A DNA stretch of 64,000 nt, from assembly GCA_036752345.1 (NCBI GenBank), contig DAIOSV010000001.1, forward strand, positions 62,001 through 126,000, read 5' to 3'. A model generated the notes under the pieces. That model saw nothing but the letters and a program-made list of their open reading frames with translations. It made no database searches and was not told the DNA's origin. Of the stretch, positions 23,818 to 32,811 are shown piece after piece (the first letter of the stretch is position 1; every line of letters starts with the position of its first letter). This DNA is from UBA1715 sp036752345. GTDB lineage: Bacteria > Bacteroidota > Bacteroidia > Bacteroidales > UBA1715. The translations under genes and the position numbers were made by a program.

Positions 23818-24492
23818 ATGATACAAGAAAATCTACAACGAATAGTAGCGACGATTCCCACCGGCGTTACACTTTTGGCGGTGTCAAAGACAAAGCCCGA
23901 AAGTGATATAATGGAAGCGTACAATTTTGGTATTCGTGACTTTGGCGAAAACAAGGCTCAGGAAATGACCCAAAAATACGAAGCACTTCCAAAAGATATT
24001 CGTTGGCACATGATTGGCCATTTGCAAACAAACAAAGTAAAGTACATAGTTCCTTACGTTTCGCTTATTCATAGTGTAGATTCCTATAAATTGCTTGAGG
24101 ATATCAATAAAGAGGCAGGAAAACATCAACGGGTAATACGTTGTTTGTTACAATTTCATATAGCTTCTGAAGATACCAAATTCGGATTTCTGCAAACAGA
24201 AGCGGAAGCAATACTCAATTCCGACGCCTATAAATCGCTTGAAAATATAAAAATTAGTGGCGTAATGGGTATGGCAACCAATACCGATGATGTCAATAAA
24301 GTTCGTCAAGAATTTCGTCATCTAAAATCTATTTTTAGCGAACTACAGACGAAATATTTCCCCGATGATGTCAATTTCAACATCATATCAATGGGCATGT
24401 CTGATGACTATCAGATAGCCATAGAAGAGGGAAGTACTATAGTACGAATAGGAAGCTCAATTTTTGGAGCAAGAGACTACTCCAATATATGA
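23818..24492 (+). CDS. yggS: YggS family pyridoxal phosphate homeostasis protein
   Basis: A 224-residue PLP-binding protein of the YggS/PROSC family, which controls cellular PLP levels and amino acid balance and has no known catalytic reaction. The PLP lysine is in LLAVSKTKPESDI near residue 20. Other family marks are FGENKAQEM, RWHMIGHLQTNKVKYI, SGVMGMATNTDD and the phosphate-binding end SMGMSDDYQIAIEEGSTIVRIGSSIFGAR. The start at 23818 follows the promoter position. The 3' end overlaps the convergent HEAT-like gene by 16 bp. Confidence 0.93.
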   Translation: MIQENLQRIVATIPTGVTLLAVSKTKPESDIMEAYNFGIRDFGENKAQEMTQKYEALPKDIRWHMIGHLQTNKVKYIVPYVSLIHSVDSYKLLEDINKEAGKHQRVIRCLLQFHIASEDTKFGFLQTEAEAILNSDAYKSLENIKISGVMGMATNTDDVNKVRQEFRHLKSIFSELQTKYFPDDVNFNIISMGMSDDYQIAIEEGSTIVRIGSSIFGARDYSNI

Positions 24493-24989
24493 ATAGTCTC
24501 GCCGAGTAAAGCAGCTTTCTCTGATTTTTCTGCAATCACTCCATTGCGTATCTGTTGTTTTAGGAGAGATTTTTTCTCTTCAGACAAAAGAGGTGCGCAC
24601 ATTTCTATAGCCGTAAATGCTTCTATAGCGGTTTCGTAGTTGTCGTGCAGTAAACTATCTATAAGTACATCTATATGCTCCGAAAAATCAAGATTCGTTT
24701 GCCACAATACAGAAATCAAGCGATCCTTCATAGTTGCAAATCGAGCATCACGTATGGCATCAATAAAAAGAGGTATTGCATTTTGGTCTTTTGTGTCGGT
24801 AAGGCAATCGAGTATATCATTTTGTATGGCAGTACTTGATGTTTTCTCCAATAAATCAAAGAGTAGAGGTATCATTTCACGTGTTCCGTTTTCGTGAATA
24901 TACGATATTGTATCGTGGACTAAACTTTCATTATCAGAGTCAAATACCGTTTGTATTTCTTTGATGATTGATTTTTCGTCTATTATCAT
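24477..24989 (-). CDS. HEAT-repeat-like cytosolic protein
   Basis: A 170-residue all-helical protein without signal peptide. Paired-helix units about 30 residues long are visible (VHDTISYIHENGTREMIPLL, NDILDCLTDTKDQNAIPLFI, KDRLISVLWQTNLDFSEHID, YETAIEAFTAIEMCAPLLSE), consistent with a short HEAT/ARM solenoid for protein binding. Function is unknown. It is monocistronic, convergent with yggS and divergent from the lipoprotein gene at 25089. Confidence 0.7.
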   Translation of the reverse strand: MIIDEKSIIKEIQTVFDSDNESLVHDTISYIHENGTREMIPLLFDLLEKTSSTAIQNDILDCLTDTKDQNAIPLFIDAIRDARFATMKDRLISVLWQTNLDFSEHIDVLIDSLLHDNYETAIEAFTAIEMCAPLLSEEKKSLLKQQIRNGVIAEKSEKAALLGETIHILE

Positions 24990-25088
24990 TTCTTTGTTTT
25001 TTAATTTTAGGGCGTGAAAATGTTTGCAAATAAAAAAAATATATTATTTTTACACAAACATTAAATGTGGCATTTTAAAAAAAATCGT

Positions 25089-25994
25089 ATGCAAAGTAAC
25101 ACAAGACTATTTCGAGTATTAATCGTTTTTGGACTAATATTTGGTACTGTGAGTTGTAGCAATTCCGGTAAATCAAAATCTTCTGATGCAGATACGCTAA
25201 ATAGTGAGCAAAAGCAGAAAGAGAAAGTGGTGAACGATGTAAAGAAAGTAATGTATTCTTTACCATCTCCAGTAGAAACTTCATTACTTATGAAGAAAGC
25301 CGGTGCTCGTTATGACGCTGCGTTATTAAATCCTACGACAAACTTCAATAAATATAATACCGATAAACAAAAAGCATTGAATCTAGGTATTTATGGTGCT
25401 GATTTGAGTTACGCAAGTATCTTCGAACAAGATCAAACCATTATGCAGTATATGCAAGTTTCAAAGAAAATGGCTATCGGTTTAGATTTATTACAAGCTA
25501 TCGATCAATCAATTATTGATAGATTGGAAGCAAACCATGACAATCGCGACTCTGTTATCCGCATCATTTCTGAAACATTCTTAAATTCAAACTCTACATT
25601 AAAAGAAGACAATCGTCCTGAAATCGCTGCAATGATTTTGGCCGGAGGTTGGGTAGAAGGTTTGTATTTAGCAACTCAATTAACCAATGATGTTAAAAAA
25701 GATAAAGAGTTGGTTGAAAGAATTGTTGAACAAAAGCTTTCTTTTGGCGAAATGGAAAAACTTTTGGGACAATATGTTCAAAATCCTGATATCGCTGAGG
25801 TCGTTAATAAATTACAACCAATTTCTAAAGCATTTAACTCTATAGAAATAGTTAAATCATCAATTGAAGTTGTAGATAATGAAGCAACTAATCAATCTGT
25901 GTTGAAATCAACACAAAAAATTAATATAACTCAAGCGCAGTACAATAACTTAAAAGCCGAAGCTGCAAAACTGAGAAACTCATTTGTCCAATAA
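25089..25994 (+). CDS. Putative lipoprotein of unknown function
   Basis: A 301-residue protein from ATG 25089, which places a lipoprotein signal at the N-terminus (MQSNTRLFRVLIVFGLIFGTVSC; Cys23). A longer frame from 25065 only adds MWHFKKNR. After a Ser/Lys/Asp-rich linker the protein is almost wholly helical, with motifs such as YSLPSPVETSLLMKKAGARY, ALNLGIYGADLSYASIFEQ and MILAGGWVEGLYLATQLT. I recognise no named domain. It is followed after 19 bp by a second exported protein, so the two probably act together in the envelope. Confidence 0.65.
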   Translation: MQSNTRLFRVLIVFGLIFGTVSCSNSGKSKSSDADTLNSEQKQKEKVVNDVKKVMYSLPSPVETSLLMKKAGARYDAALLNPTTNFNKYNTDKQKALNLGIYGADLSYASIFEQDQTIMQYMQVSKKMAIGLDLLQAIDQSIIDRLEANHDNRDSVIRIISETFLNSNSTLKEDNRPEIAAMILAGGWVEGLYLATQLTNDVKKDKELVERIVEQKLSFGEMEKLLGQYVQNPDIAEVVNKLQPISKAFNSIEIVKSSIEVVDNEATNQSVLKSTQKINITQAQYNNLKAEAAKLRNSFVQ

Positions 25995-26013
25995 TTTAAA
26001 GAATAGCAATAGT

Positions 26014-26457
26014 ATGAAAAACGTTTATAAAATTTTAGTATTGGTAGTATCGTTCGTATTATTAGGAACTTTATCTTACGGACAATGTAGAACATTCGCT
26101 AAGAGTGAATGTAAACCAAGTTTGGAACCATATGTTCATGATGGAATCTTCAATGCCACTGAATTGGGCGAAGGTGAGTCTGCAGAACTATATAAGACTT
26201 TCTATTCAAATCAAAACTATCGTATCGCAATCTGCGGTGACCAACAACTTCCGAGAATTAAATTCTCTATCATGGATGCCGATAGAAATGTTTTGTTCAC
26301 AAATGCAAAACATTCATACAAACGTGTGTGGGATTTCAAAATGGAGTCAAGTCAACAATTGATTATCTCCATAGAAGTTGAAACCAATGACGAAAAAGTG
26401 AGTGATGAAACTGCTCGTGGTTGCGTTGCCGTACTCGTTGGATTCTCTGCTGAATAA
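26014..26457 (+). CDS. Secreted protein of unknown function
   Basis: A 147-residue protein. ATG 26014 starts a clear signal peptide (MKNVYKILVLVVSFVLLG ... SYG); an in-frame ATG at 25984 would add ten polar residues. The mature part begins QCRTFAKSECKPSLEPYVHDG and looks like a single beta-sandwich (ESAELYKTFYSNQNYRIAIC, LIISIEVET). It has four Cys, two close together at the mature N-terminus. No family is recognised. It is the second gene of a two-gene operon and is closed by a strong terminator. Confidence 0.65.
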   Translation: MKNVYKILVLVVSFVLLGTLSYGQCRTFAKSECKPSLEPYVHDGIFNATELGEGESAELYKTFYSNQNYRIAICGDQQLPRIKFSIMDADRNVLFTNAKHSYKRVWDFKMESSQQLIISIEVETNDEKVSDETARGCVAVLVGFSAE

Positions 26458-26480
26458 AAGAACTTTAACCTAATATAAGC

Positions 26481-26516
26481 AAAGCTGTCAATTTCATTTT
26501 TGACAGCTTTCTTTTT
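26481..26516 (+). terminator. Intrinsic terminator after the two-gene envelope operon
   Basis: AAAGCTGTCA (26481-26490) and TGACAGCTTT (26501-26510) form a perfect 10-bp stem followed by CTTTTT. The in-frame start at 26500 of the next gene falls inside it, so ATG 26521 is used. Confidence 0.88.
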
Positions 26517-26520
26517 GTCA

Positions 26521-28377
26521 ATGGCAATCCTACAAGTAGAAAATATAACAAAATACTACGGCGAATATCTTTTATTTGATGATTTGTCGTTTGTGATTAA
26601 TCGAGGCGAACGTATCGCTTTGGTTGCAAAAAACGGCATGGGCAAAACCACGCTCATTAAAATCATTATGGGAAAAGACGAGCCGGAGTCTGGACGAGTG
26701 TTGATAGAACCGGGAGTTTCGGTTGGCTATCTAGACCAAGATACAAAATTGGAATCGTCGGCAACGGTATTCGATGAAATTTATTCGGCAAATGAAGACG
26801 TGTTGAGTGCCATAGCAAAATATACCGAGGCATTAGCGGCTGGCGACGAGAAACGCATACAAGTAGCTTCTGATACCATGGACGCTACCGAGGCATGGAA
26901 TTATGAGGCTCGTGTAAAACTTATCCTTACAAAACTTCAATTGCCTTCGGCTCAAAAAATATCAGAACTTTCGGGTGGGCAACAAAAACGTGTGGCGCTT
27001 GCCAAAATCCTAATTCTTGCTCCGGATTTGTTAATACTTGATGAGCCAACCAACCATTTGGATATTTCAATTATAGAGTGGCTTGAAGAATACCTAAAAA
27101 CCATTCGCAGCACGCTGCTTTTGGTAACGCACGATAGGTATTTCCTTGATTCAGTGTGTGATTGCATATTGGAGCTATCAAACAAAACCACCTACCGTTA
27201 CAAAGGCAATTATTCATATTATCTAGAGAAAAAACAAGAACGATTGCAGGTAGAAAGCGCCGAAGTGCAAAAAGCAAAAAATCTCATGCGCAAAGAATTG
27301 GATTGGATTCGCCGTCAGCCGCAGGCTCGCGGAACAAAGGCGAAATACCGCGTTGATGCGTATGAAGACTTGAAAGAAAAAGCACAGACGAAGATAGAAG
27401 GCGATAGTGATATTATTATCAACGTAGCAAGCCAATATCTTGGAAATAAAGTCGTTGACTTGAAAAGCATCTACAAATCGTATGGCGATAAACAGGTGTT
27501 GTCAAAGGTTTCATACTCGTTTCAACGTGGAGAACGTGTGGGACTTATTGGTGAAAACGGCTGTGGAAAATCAACGTTACTGAATATAATAACCCAACAA
27601 CTCCAACCTGATGCAGGCACTGTTGATTGGGGCGATACCGTTTCTATTGGATATTACAAGCAAAACGGGCTGTTGGGCTGCGATGGCAAGCATGTGATTG
27701 ATGTTATAAAAGATATTTCCGACAAAATTGAGTTGGAAAAAAGCCATACTATTAGCGCTGCGCAATATTTGGAACAGTGGAATTTCCCTCGTTCCGTGCA
27801 GTATATGTATGTCTCAAAATTGAGTGGAGGTGAGAAAAAACGCCTCTATTTAATGACGGTGTTGATGCAAAAACCTAATTTCTTGCTCCTCGACGAACCT
27901 ACCAATGATTTGGATTTATTTACCATACAACTCCTGGAAGAATATTTGTTGCACTTCAAAGGCTCGGTTTTGGTGGTTTCTCACGATAGATTTTTTATTG
28001 ATAAAGTTGTAGATCATTTGCTTCTTTTTAAAGAAAATGGCGAAATATCTGACTTCCCTGGAAATTACTCAGCCTATCGCGAGTATCTTGAAAAACAAAC
28101 GCAACCCAAAGAGGTAAAAGAGCCGCTTAAAAAAGCTGCGCAAACCATTGAAGCAACCAAGAAAAAAGGGCTGAGCTACAAGGAACAGCAATTATTTACT
28201 AAGACGGAACAAGAAATTAAAGATTTAGAACAGGAAAAAAAAGATTTAGAGTTATCTTTGGAATCTGGTATACTAGGACAAGATGATTTAGTCCAAAAAT
28301 CCCAGCGAATAGGCGAAGTTTTTGCTTTGCTCAATGAAAAAGAGATGATATGGCTTGAATTAAGTGAAAAAATGTAA
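26521..28377 (+). CDS. ABC-F family ATPase (Uup-like)
   Basis: A 618-residue soluble protein with two ABC domains and no membrane segment, the ABC-F layout of ribosome-associated ATPases. Domain 1: Walker A AKNGMGKTTL, signature LSGGQQKRVAL, Walker B LLILDEPTNHLD. Domain 2: GENGCGKSTL, LSGGEKKRLYL, FLLLDEPTNDLD. The linker between them (about 240-320) is charged and helical. The last 80 residues (KEQQLFTKTEQEIKDLEQEK) form a coiled coil as in Uup. It likely acts on ribosome or DNA-branch processing. Walker A of domain 1 has Lys-Asn in place of the common Glu-Asn. The next gene starts 11 bp later. Confidence 0.92.
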   Translation: MAILQVENITKYYGEYLLFDDLSFVINRGERIALVAKNGMGKTTLIKIIMGKDEPESGRVLIEPGVSVGYLDQDTKLESSATVFDEIYSANEDVLSAIAKYTEALAAGDEKRIQVASDTMDATEAWNYEARVKLILTKLQLPSAQKISELSGGQQKRVALAKILILAPDLLILDEPTNHLDISIIEWLEEYLKTIRSTLLLVTHDRYFLDSVCDCILELSNKTTYRYKGNYSYYLEKKQERLQVESAEVQKAKNLMRKELDWIRRQPQARGTKAKYRVDAYEDLKEKAQTKIEGDSDIIINVASQYLGNKVVDLKSIYKSYGDKQVLSKVSYSFQRGERVGLIGENGCGKSTLLNIITQQLQPDAGTVDWGDTVSIGYYKQNGLLGCDGKHVIDVIKDISDKIELEKSHTISAAQYLEQWNFPRSVQYMYVSKLSGGEKKRLYLMTVLMQKPNFLLLDEPTNDLDLFTIQLLEEYLLHFKGSVLVVSHDRFFIDKVVDHLLLFKENGEISDFPGNYSAYREYLEKQTQPKEVKEPLKKAAQTIEATKKKGLSYKEQQLFTKTEQEIKDLEQEKKDLELSLESGILGQDDLVQKSQRIGEVFALLNEKEMIWLELSEKM

Positions 28378-28388
28378 AAATAAACGAT

Positions 28389-30638
28389 ATGAGTAAGAAG
28401 AGCTATGACTGGCAATATGCCACTGTTGGCGGAGTTCCCCGCGTTGACATTAAATCAGGTGCTGATATCGCACATTTGGGCGAATTAGATCAAAAAATGT
28501 GGACAGTCTTGAGTTGTCCGGTTAAGGATCTTGAAATAGACACCAAGACCTTACAAATGATGGACAAAGACAATGATGGTAAAATTCGTGTAAACGAAGT
28601 AGTTGAAGCTGCCGAATGGGCAACAAAAGTTCTCAAAGACCCGGAATTGTTGTTGAAGCAACAAGGAACGCTTCCGCTTGCTGCCATTAATCAAGATACT
28701 GATGAAGGAAAGAAAATCTATAATTCTGCAAAAGAAATATTGAAGAACCTTGGTCTCACCAAAGATTCAATTTCAATTGAAGATACTGCCGATAGTCTTG
28801 CCATTTTTGCTAAAACCAGATTCAATGGCGATGGCGTTATTACCGTAAATTCTACTGACGATGAGGCTCTCAAAGCTATCATTGATGCTTGTATCAAAAC
28901 AATAGGTTCAAGTCCCGACAGAAGTGGCGAAGCTGGTGTTACAGCTGAGCAACTTGAGGCATTCTATACTGCTTGTGCAGACTATACTACATGGCTTGCT
29001 AGTGCCGATGCCGACAAAGCTGCTAATTTCCCATACGGCGACAATACTGCTGCTGCTTTGGCTGCCTTCAAGACATTGCAAGACAAAATCAACGATTACT
29101 TTATGCGTTGTAAACTTGCCGCATTTGACGAAGATTCTACGGCAGCATTAGATGTTTCTGTGGCTCGTTTTGAAGCTATTAGCGACAAAAATCTTGCAAC
29201 GTGCAACGATGAAATTTCTTCATATCCGCTTGCTCGTGTGAGCAAAAAGAAAGAATTGCCTCTTGTTGAAGGTATTAATCCGGCGTGGGAAGGGGCTTTT
29301 GCCGAACTAAAACGTTTGGTTTTTGATGTTGATTTTTCAAAACAGAAAACACTCTCTGAAGAAGATTGGCAGAGCGTTGTGGCTAAATTTAAACCATACG
29401 AAACATGGCTTTCTCAAAAGAAAGGTGAAGTAGTAGAATCGCTTGGTGCTGATGTGTTGAACACTATAGTTGCCAAAAATCAAAAAGATGCGTTACTCTC
29501 GTTGGTAGCCGAAGATAAAGCATTGGAGGCTGAAGCTCAAGAAATTGAGGCAGTCGACAAAATGTTGCACCTCTGCCGCGATTTATTCCGTTTGATTAAG
29601 AACTATGTAACGTTTACCGACTTTTATTCTCGCGACAAAGATAATATGGCAATTTTCCAGGCTGGTACTCTCTTTGTTGACCAACGCAGCTGCGACCTTT
29701 GTATTCGTGTAACCGATATGGCTAAACACAATACCATGGCTACGTATAGCGGCATGTATTTGTTGTACTGCGATTGCTATTCAAAACAGAAAAACGAAAC
29801 CATGACCATCGTTGCCGTAATGACCGATGGTGATGTTGATGATTTGTTGGTAGGCAAGAATGCTATTTTCTACGACAGAGACGGGTTGGATTGGGATGCT
29901 AAGATTGTGAAGATAATTGATAACCCAATTAGTATTCGTCAGGCATTTTGGGCACCGTACAAGAAATTTGCAAACTGGGTTACCGGTTTAATTAATAAAT
30001 CTGCTGCAGAAAAAGACTCCAAGTCTTTTGATACGGTGACAAAAAGTGTTACCGAAAAGACAGAGACAGCTGCTGTTCCAGACAAACCAGCTGATCCAGC
30101 AAAAGCGCAACCGTTCGATATTGCCAAATTTGCCGGTATTTTCGCAGCCATAGGTATGGCTTTGGGCTTCATTGGCTCGTTCGTAGTGAGTGTAGTTTCA
30201 GGCTTTGCAAAACTTTCATGGTGGCAAGCTATCTTGGCATTTGTTGCCATTTTGTTGCTCATTTCCGGTCCATCAATGATTATGGCTTGGTTAAAGTTGC
30301 GCAAGCGCAATCTTGCTCCTTTGTTAGATTCTAACGGTTGGGCAGTGAACGCTCGTGCTTATGTTAACATTACATTTGGTGCTACGCTTACCAAAATAGC
30401 AGCGTTCCCAACGGTAGTGTTACAAGACCCATACGCTGACAAGGGAATGCCAATGTGGAAGAAAATTCTTATCACCGTGGTATTCTTAATAATAGTTTTT
30501 GGAGTTCTTTATTTCTTAGACGTATTCGCGTTCTTGGGATTCCCTTTCCATGAAGCACCTGCAGCAGTTGCCGACACGTTGCAAAAGGCAACTGACACGT
30601 TGGCTACTCACATTGATACAACGGCAATAGGAAAATAA
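28389..30638 (+). CDS. Large EF-hand protein with C-terminal membrane segments
   Basis: A 749-residue protein without signal peptide. A canonical EF-hand loop occurs at 59-70: D59-K-D61-N-D63-G-K-I-R-V-N-E70 (DKDNDGKIRVNE). A second, degenerate loop is at about 155-166 (RFNGDGVITVNS, with Arg and Ser at positions 1 and 12). The long middle region is helical. Residues about 580-655 hold two membrane helices (IFAAIGMALGFIGSFVV, ILAFVAILLLISGPSMIMAW) and a third lies near 700 (ILITVVFLIIVFGVLYF). The N-terminal part is therefore likely cytoplasmic and tethered to the membrane. Function unknown; calcium sensing is inferred from the loop only. It lies between an ABC-F gene and a dihaem peroxidase. 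Confidence 0.75.
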   Translation: MSKKSYDWQYATVGGVPRVDIKSGADIAHLGELDQKMWTVLSCPVKDLEIDTKTLQMMDKDNDGKIRVNEVVEAAEWATKVLKDPELLLKQQGTLPLAAINQDTDEGKKIYNSAKEILKNLGLTKDSISIEDTADSLAIFAKTRFNGDGVITVNSTDDEALKAIIDACIKTIGSSPDRSGEAGVTAEQLEAFYTACADYTTWLASADADKAANFPYGDNTAAALAAFKTLQDKINDYFMRCKLAAFDEDSTAALDVSVARFEAISDKNLATCNDEISSYPLARVSKKKELPLVEGINPAWEGAFAELKRLVFDVDFSKQKTLSEEDWQSVVAKFKPYETWLSQKKGEVVESLGADVLNTIVAKNQKDALLSLVAEDKALEAEAQEIEAVDKMLHLCRDLFRLIKNYVTFTDFYSRDKDNMAIFQAGTLFVDQRSCDLCIRVTDMAKHNTMATYSGMYLLYCDCYSKQKNETMTIVAVMTDGDVDDLLVGKNAIFYDRDGLDWDAKIVKIIDNPISIRQAFWAPYKKFANWVTGLINKSAAEKDSKSFDTVTKSVTEKTETAAVPDKPADPAKAQPFDIAKFAGIFAAIGMALGFIGSFVVSVVSGFAKLSWWQAILAFVAILLLISGPSMIMAWLKLRKRNLAPLLDSNGWAVNARAYVNITFGATLTKIAAFPTVVLQDPYADKGMPMWKKILITVVFLIIVFGVLYFLDVFAFLGFPFHEAPAAVADTLQKATDTLATHIDTTAIGK

Positions 30639-30641
30639 CGT

Positions 30642-31865
30642 ATGGTTCTCCATAGCACACAACAGAAGCAGCAACGGTTTATTCCCTTGCTGTTTCTTGT
30701 TTTATGCAATATCGCACTCATTTCGTACGTGGTTTCGTGCGCATCAACGCGGAGGCTTTGCGCAAGCAAAGCAACCCCGTACAATATTGCGGTGCCATTT
30801 TTCCCCGATTCTATGAATATTCCTGCCGACAATCCTATGACGGTGGAAGGAGTAGAGTTGGGACGCTATTTGTTTTATGACGGACGAATGTCGGGAAGAA
30901 CCGACAAAGACAGCCTTATGTCGTGTGCCACGTGCCATAGACAGAGCCATTCGTTTGAATGTGGCATAGACCACCCAAAATACAAAGGCGGACGTACCTT
31001 TGGGCTTACCGGCATACCTACGCCACATTTTATGATGCCACTCATCAATCTGGCATGGATAAACGAGGGCTATTTCTGGAATGGTATGATAAATAATAAC
31101 AACCAGCATTTGGGCGGTCGTTATGGGGTACCCGCAACCAAAGAGTATAATTTTAAAAACATTGAATCGTTGGTGTGGATGACTATTGTGGCTCCGCACG
31201 AATGCAATGGTTCTATACAACGCACCGTGGCTTTATTGCAGCAAGATCCTATGTATCCGCCCATGTTTAAACGTGCATTTGGTTCTGAAGAAATCAACAT
31301 CGACCGCATATCAAAAGCTGTGGCGCAATTTGTGCGTTCGTTGGTTTCGTTCAATTCTAAGTTTGACCAATTTATGCGTGGAGAAACGAAACTCACCGAT
31401 GCTGAAATGCGCGGATTCTTCTTGTTTACAACCGAAAAAGCGGACTGCTTTCATTGTCATGGTTCTCCAGCCTTGCCTTTGTGGACTACTAATTTGTTTA
31501 TGAATAATGCCAAAGACATAGACTTCACCGACCGTGGCGACCGCTATGCCGTTACCGGCGATACGCTCGATCGTGGAAAATATCGTGTGCCTACGTTGCG
31601 CAATATTGAATTTACTGCGCCTTATATGCATGATGGCCGTTTTTCTACCTTAGATGAAGTGTTGGAGTTTTATAACTCAAAACTAAAACGTTCGCCTTAT
31701 GTTGACCCGCTCATGATAAACGTGAACCATGGTGGCATGTTTTTGTCAAAAGAGGAGTTGGCCGATTTGAAAGCCTTTTTGCTCACCTTGTCAGATACCA
31801 GTTTCTTGCACAATCCGCAATACTCAAATCCGCTGCCGGATAATAAGTTTTTTATACGAGATTAG
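30642..31865 (+). CDS. MauG/cytochrome c peroxidase family dihaem lipoprotein
   Basis: A 407-residue periplasmic dihaem protein that reduces hydrogen peroxide or carries out related oxidations. Two CxxCH haem sites are present: CATCHRQSHSF near 97-101 and CFHCHGSPALP near 270-274. The order and spacing fit bacterial cytochrome c peroxidases. The N-terminus has a membrane segment ending in VVSCAS, a likely lipobox. Conserved segments YRVPTLRNIEFTAPYMHDGRF and LDEVLEFYN are present. It starts 3 bp after the EF-hand gene, so the two are probably co-transcribed. In an anaerobe it suggests peroxide defence at the cell surface. Confidence 0.9.
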   Translation: MVLHSTQQKQQRFIPLLFLVLCNIALISYVVSCASTRRLCASKATPYNIAVPFFPDSMNIPADNPMTVEGVELGRYLFYDGRMSGRTDKDSLMSCATCHRQSHSFECGIDHPKYKGGRTFGLTGIPTPHFMMPLINLAWINEGYFWNGMINNNNQHLGGRYGVPATKEYNFKNIESLVWMTIVAPHECNGSIQRTVALLQQDPMYPPMFKRAFGSEEINIDRISKAVAQFVRSLVSFNSKFDQFMRGETKLTDAEMRGFFLFTTEKADCFHCHGSPALPLWTTNLFMNNAKDIDFTDRGDRYAVTGDTLDRGKYRVPTLRNIEFTAPYMHDGRFSTLDEVLEFYNSKLKRSPYVDPLMINVNHGGMFLSKEELADLKAFLLTLSDTSFLHNPQYSNPLPDNKFFIRD

Positions 31866-31876
31866 CTGTTTGCCTT

Positions 31877-31918
31877 TGGCTATTGGAAAAAATGCTAGTA
31901 GCTAAAGCCCAATAGCCA
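31877..31918. repeat. Inverted repeat TGGCTATTGG/CCAATAGCCA
   Basis: A perfect 10-bp stem with a 22-nt loop between the convergent peroxidase and acyltransferase genes. It shares the core TGGCTATTG with the hairpin at 22400-22433. No T-run follows directly, so repeat-derived structure is as likely as a terminator. Confidence 0.55.
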
Positions 31919-31923
31919 GCAGT

Positions 31924-32688
31924 TTATAAAACCGTTGGTGTTTCAACGCCGTTTGGCCACGCGGCTTGATAGAAACCCTCAAGTTTGCGATTAAATTCGT
32001 GACGTCCCAATTTGCTCCATTCCAGAGCATCTGCAGTAATGTCTCTGTATTCAATGGAGACGTGACGTTTTTTCTTGAAAAACAACACAAGAGTTATCAG
32101 TTGTAGAAACGCTTTGGCAAGCAAGCGCACTATTGAAGGGGTGCTGTCTCTGTTGTAACGGCTCCATTGACTCCCCCAAAGTCCGGTGATGCGTATGCCT
32201 ATCACTGATGCATTGGCAGGAAGGTTTTTGCAAGCATCGTAGGCAAGTTGGCGGTTTCCAATGGTTTCACTTCCGTCAGTGGTAATGTGTCCTGAAGGAT
32301 TGAGGAGCATTACGTCGCCGTTGGCAAGACTTTGGTTTACAATGTTAGGCAGTTGCATGACAAATGATGCATTACGTTTCATATCGCGCACATCGGGCAC
32401 AGGTACCGCATCAAACAGACGCAATAATCCTCTGACTATGGGTATCTTGAAATATGGTGCAAACGAAATAGCACGCATTGGGTATTTGCCCAAAGTTGAA
32501 AATAAGAGAATGTTGTCAACAATGGCGCGATGACTTGGAAGCATTAGCATAGCTCCCGCAAAAGGTTCTTTTAGACACTCGCGACCGCGTTCTTCTACCA
32601 CGTAATGCGATTTGAGAATAATACGAATCTTAAAACAGAGCAATCTCCGTATGTTGTATCGTATAGTTTGTTTGAATGTTTTTGCCAT
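31924..32688 (-). CDS. PlsC-like acyltransferase
   Basis: A 254-residue member of the glycerolipid acyltransferase superfamily. The catalytic HX4D is present as SHRAIVDN near residue 53, followed by downstream blocks FKIPIVRGLLRLFDAVPV and NPSGHITTDGSE. The N-terminus is basic and amphipathic and there is one hydrophobic stretch (LLAKAFLQLITLVLFF), suggesting peripheral membrane binding. It could make phosphatidic acid, but its form is divergent and another acyl acceptor (for example an aminolipid) is possible. It is monocistronic and divergent from the BASS transporter. Confidence 0.75.
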   Translation of the reverse strand: MAKTFKQTIRYNIRRLLCFKIRIILKSHYVVEERGRECLKEPFAGAMLMLPSHRAIVDNILLFSTLGKYPMRAISFAPYFKIPIVRGLLRLFDAVPVPDVRDMKRNASFVMQLPNIVNQSLANGDVMLLNPSGHITTDGSETIGNRQLAYDACKNLPANASVIGIRITGLWGSQWSRYNRDSTPSIVRLLAKAFLQLITLVLFFKKKRHVSIEYRDITADALEWSKLGRHEFNRKLEGFYQAAWPNGVETPTVL

Positions 32689-32811
32689 ACTGTAGTTTTA
32701 ATGGAGTGAAAGTACATATTTTTTCGAAAAAATACCACACATGTTTCCTAACCAATTAACTGACAAAGCTTCCTCAAATTTTCCTATCTTCGTCGCGTAA
32801 AATGATAGAAC

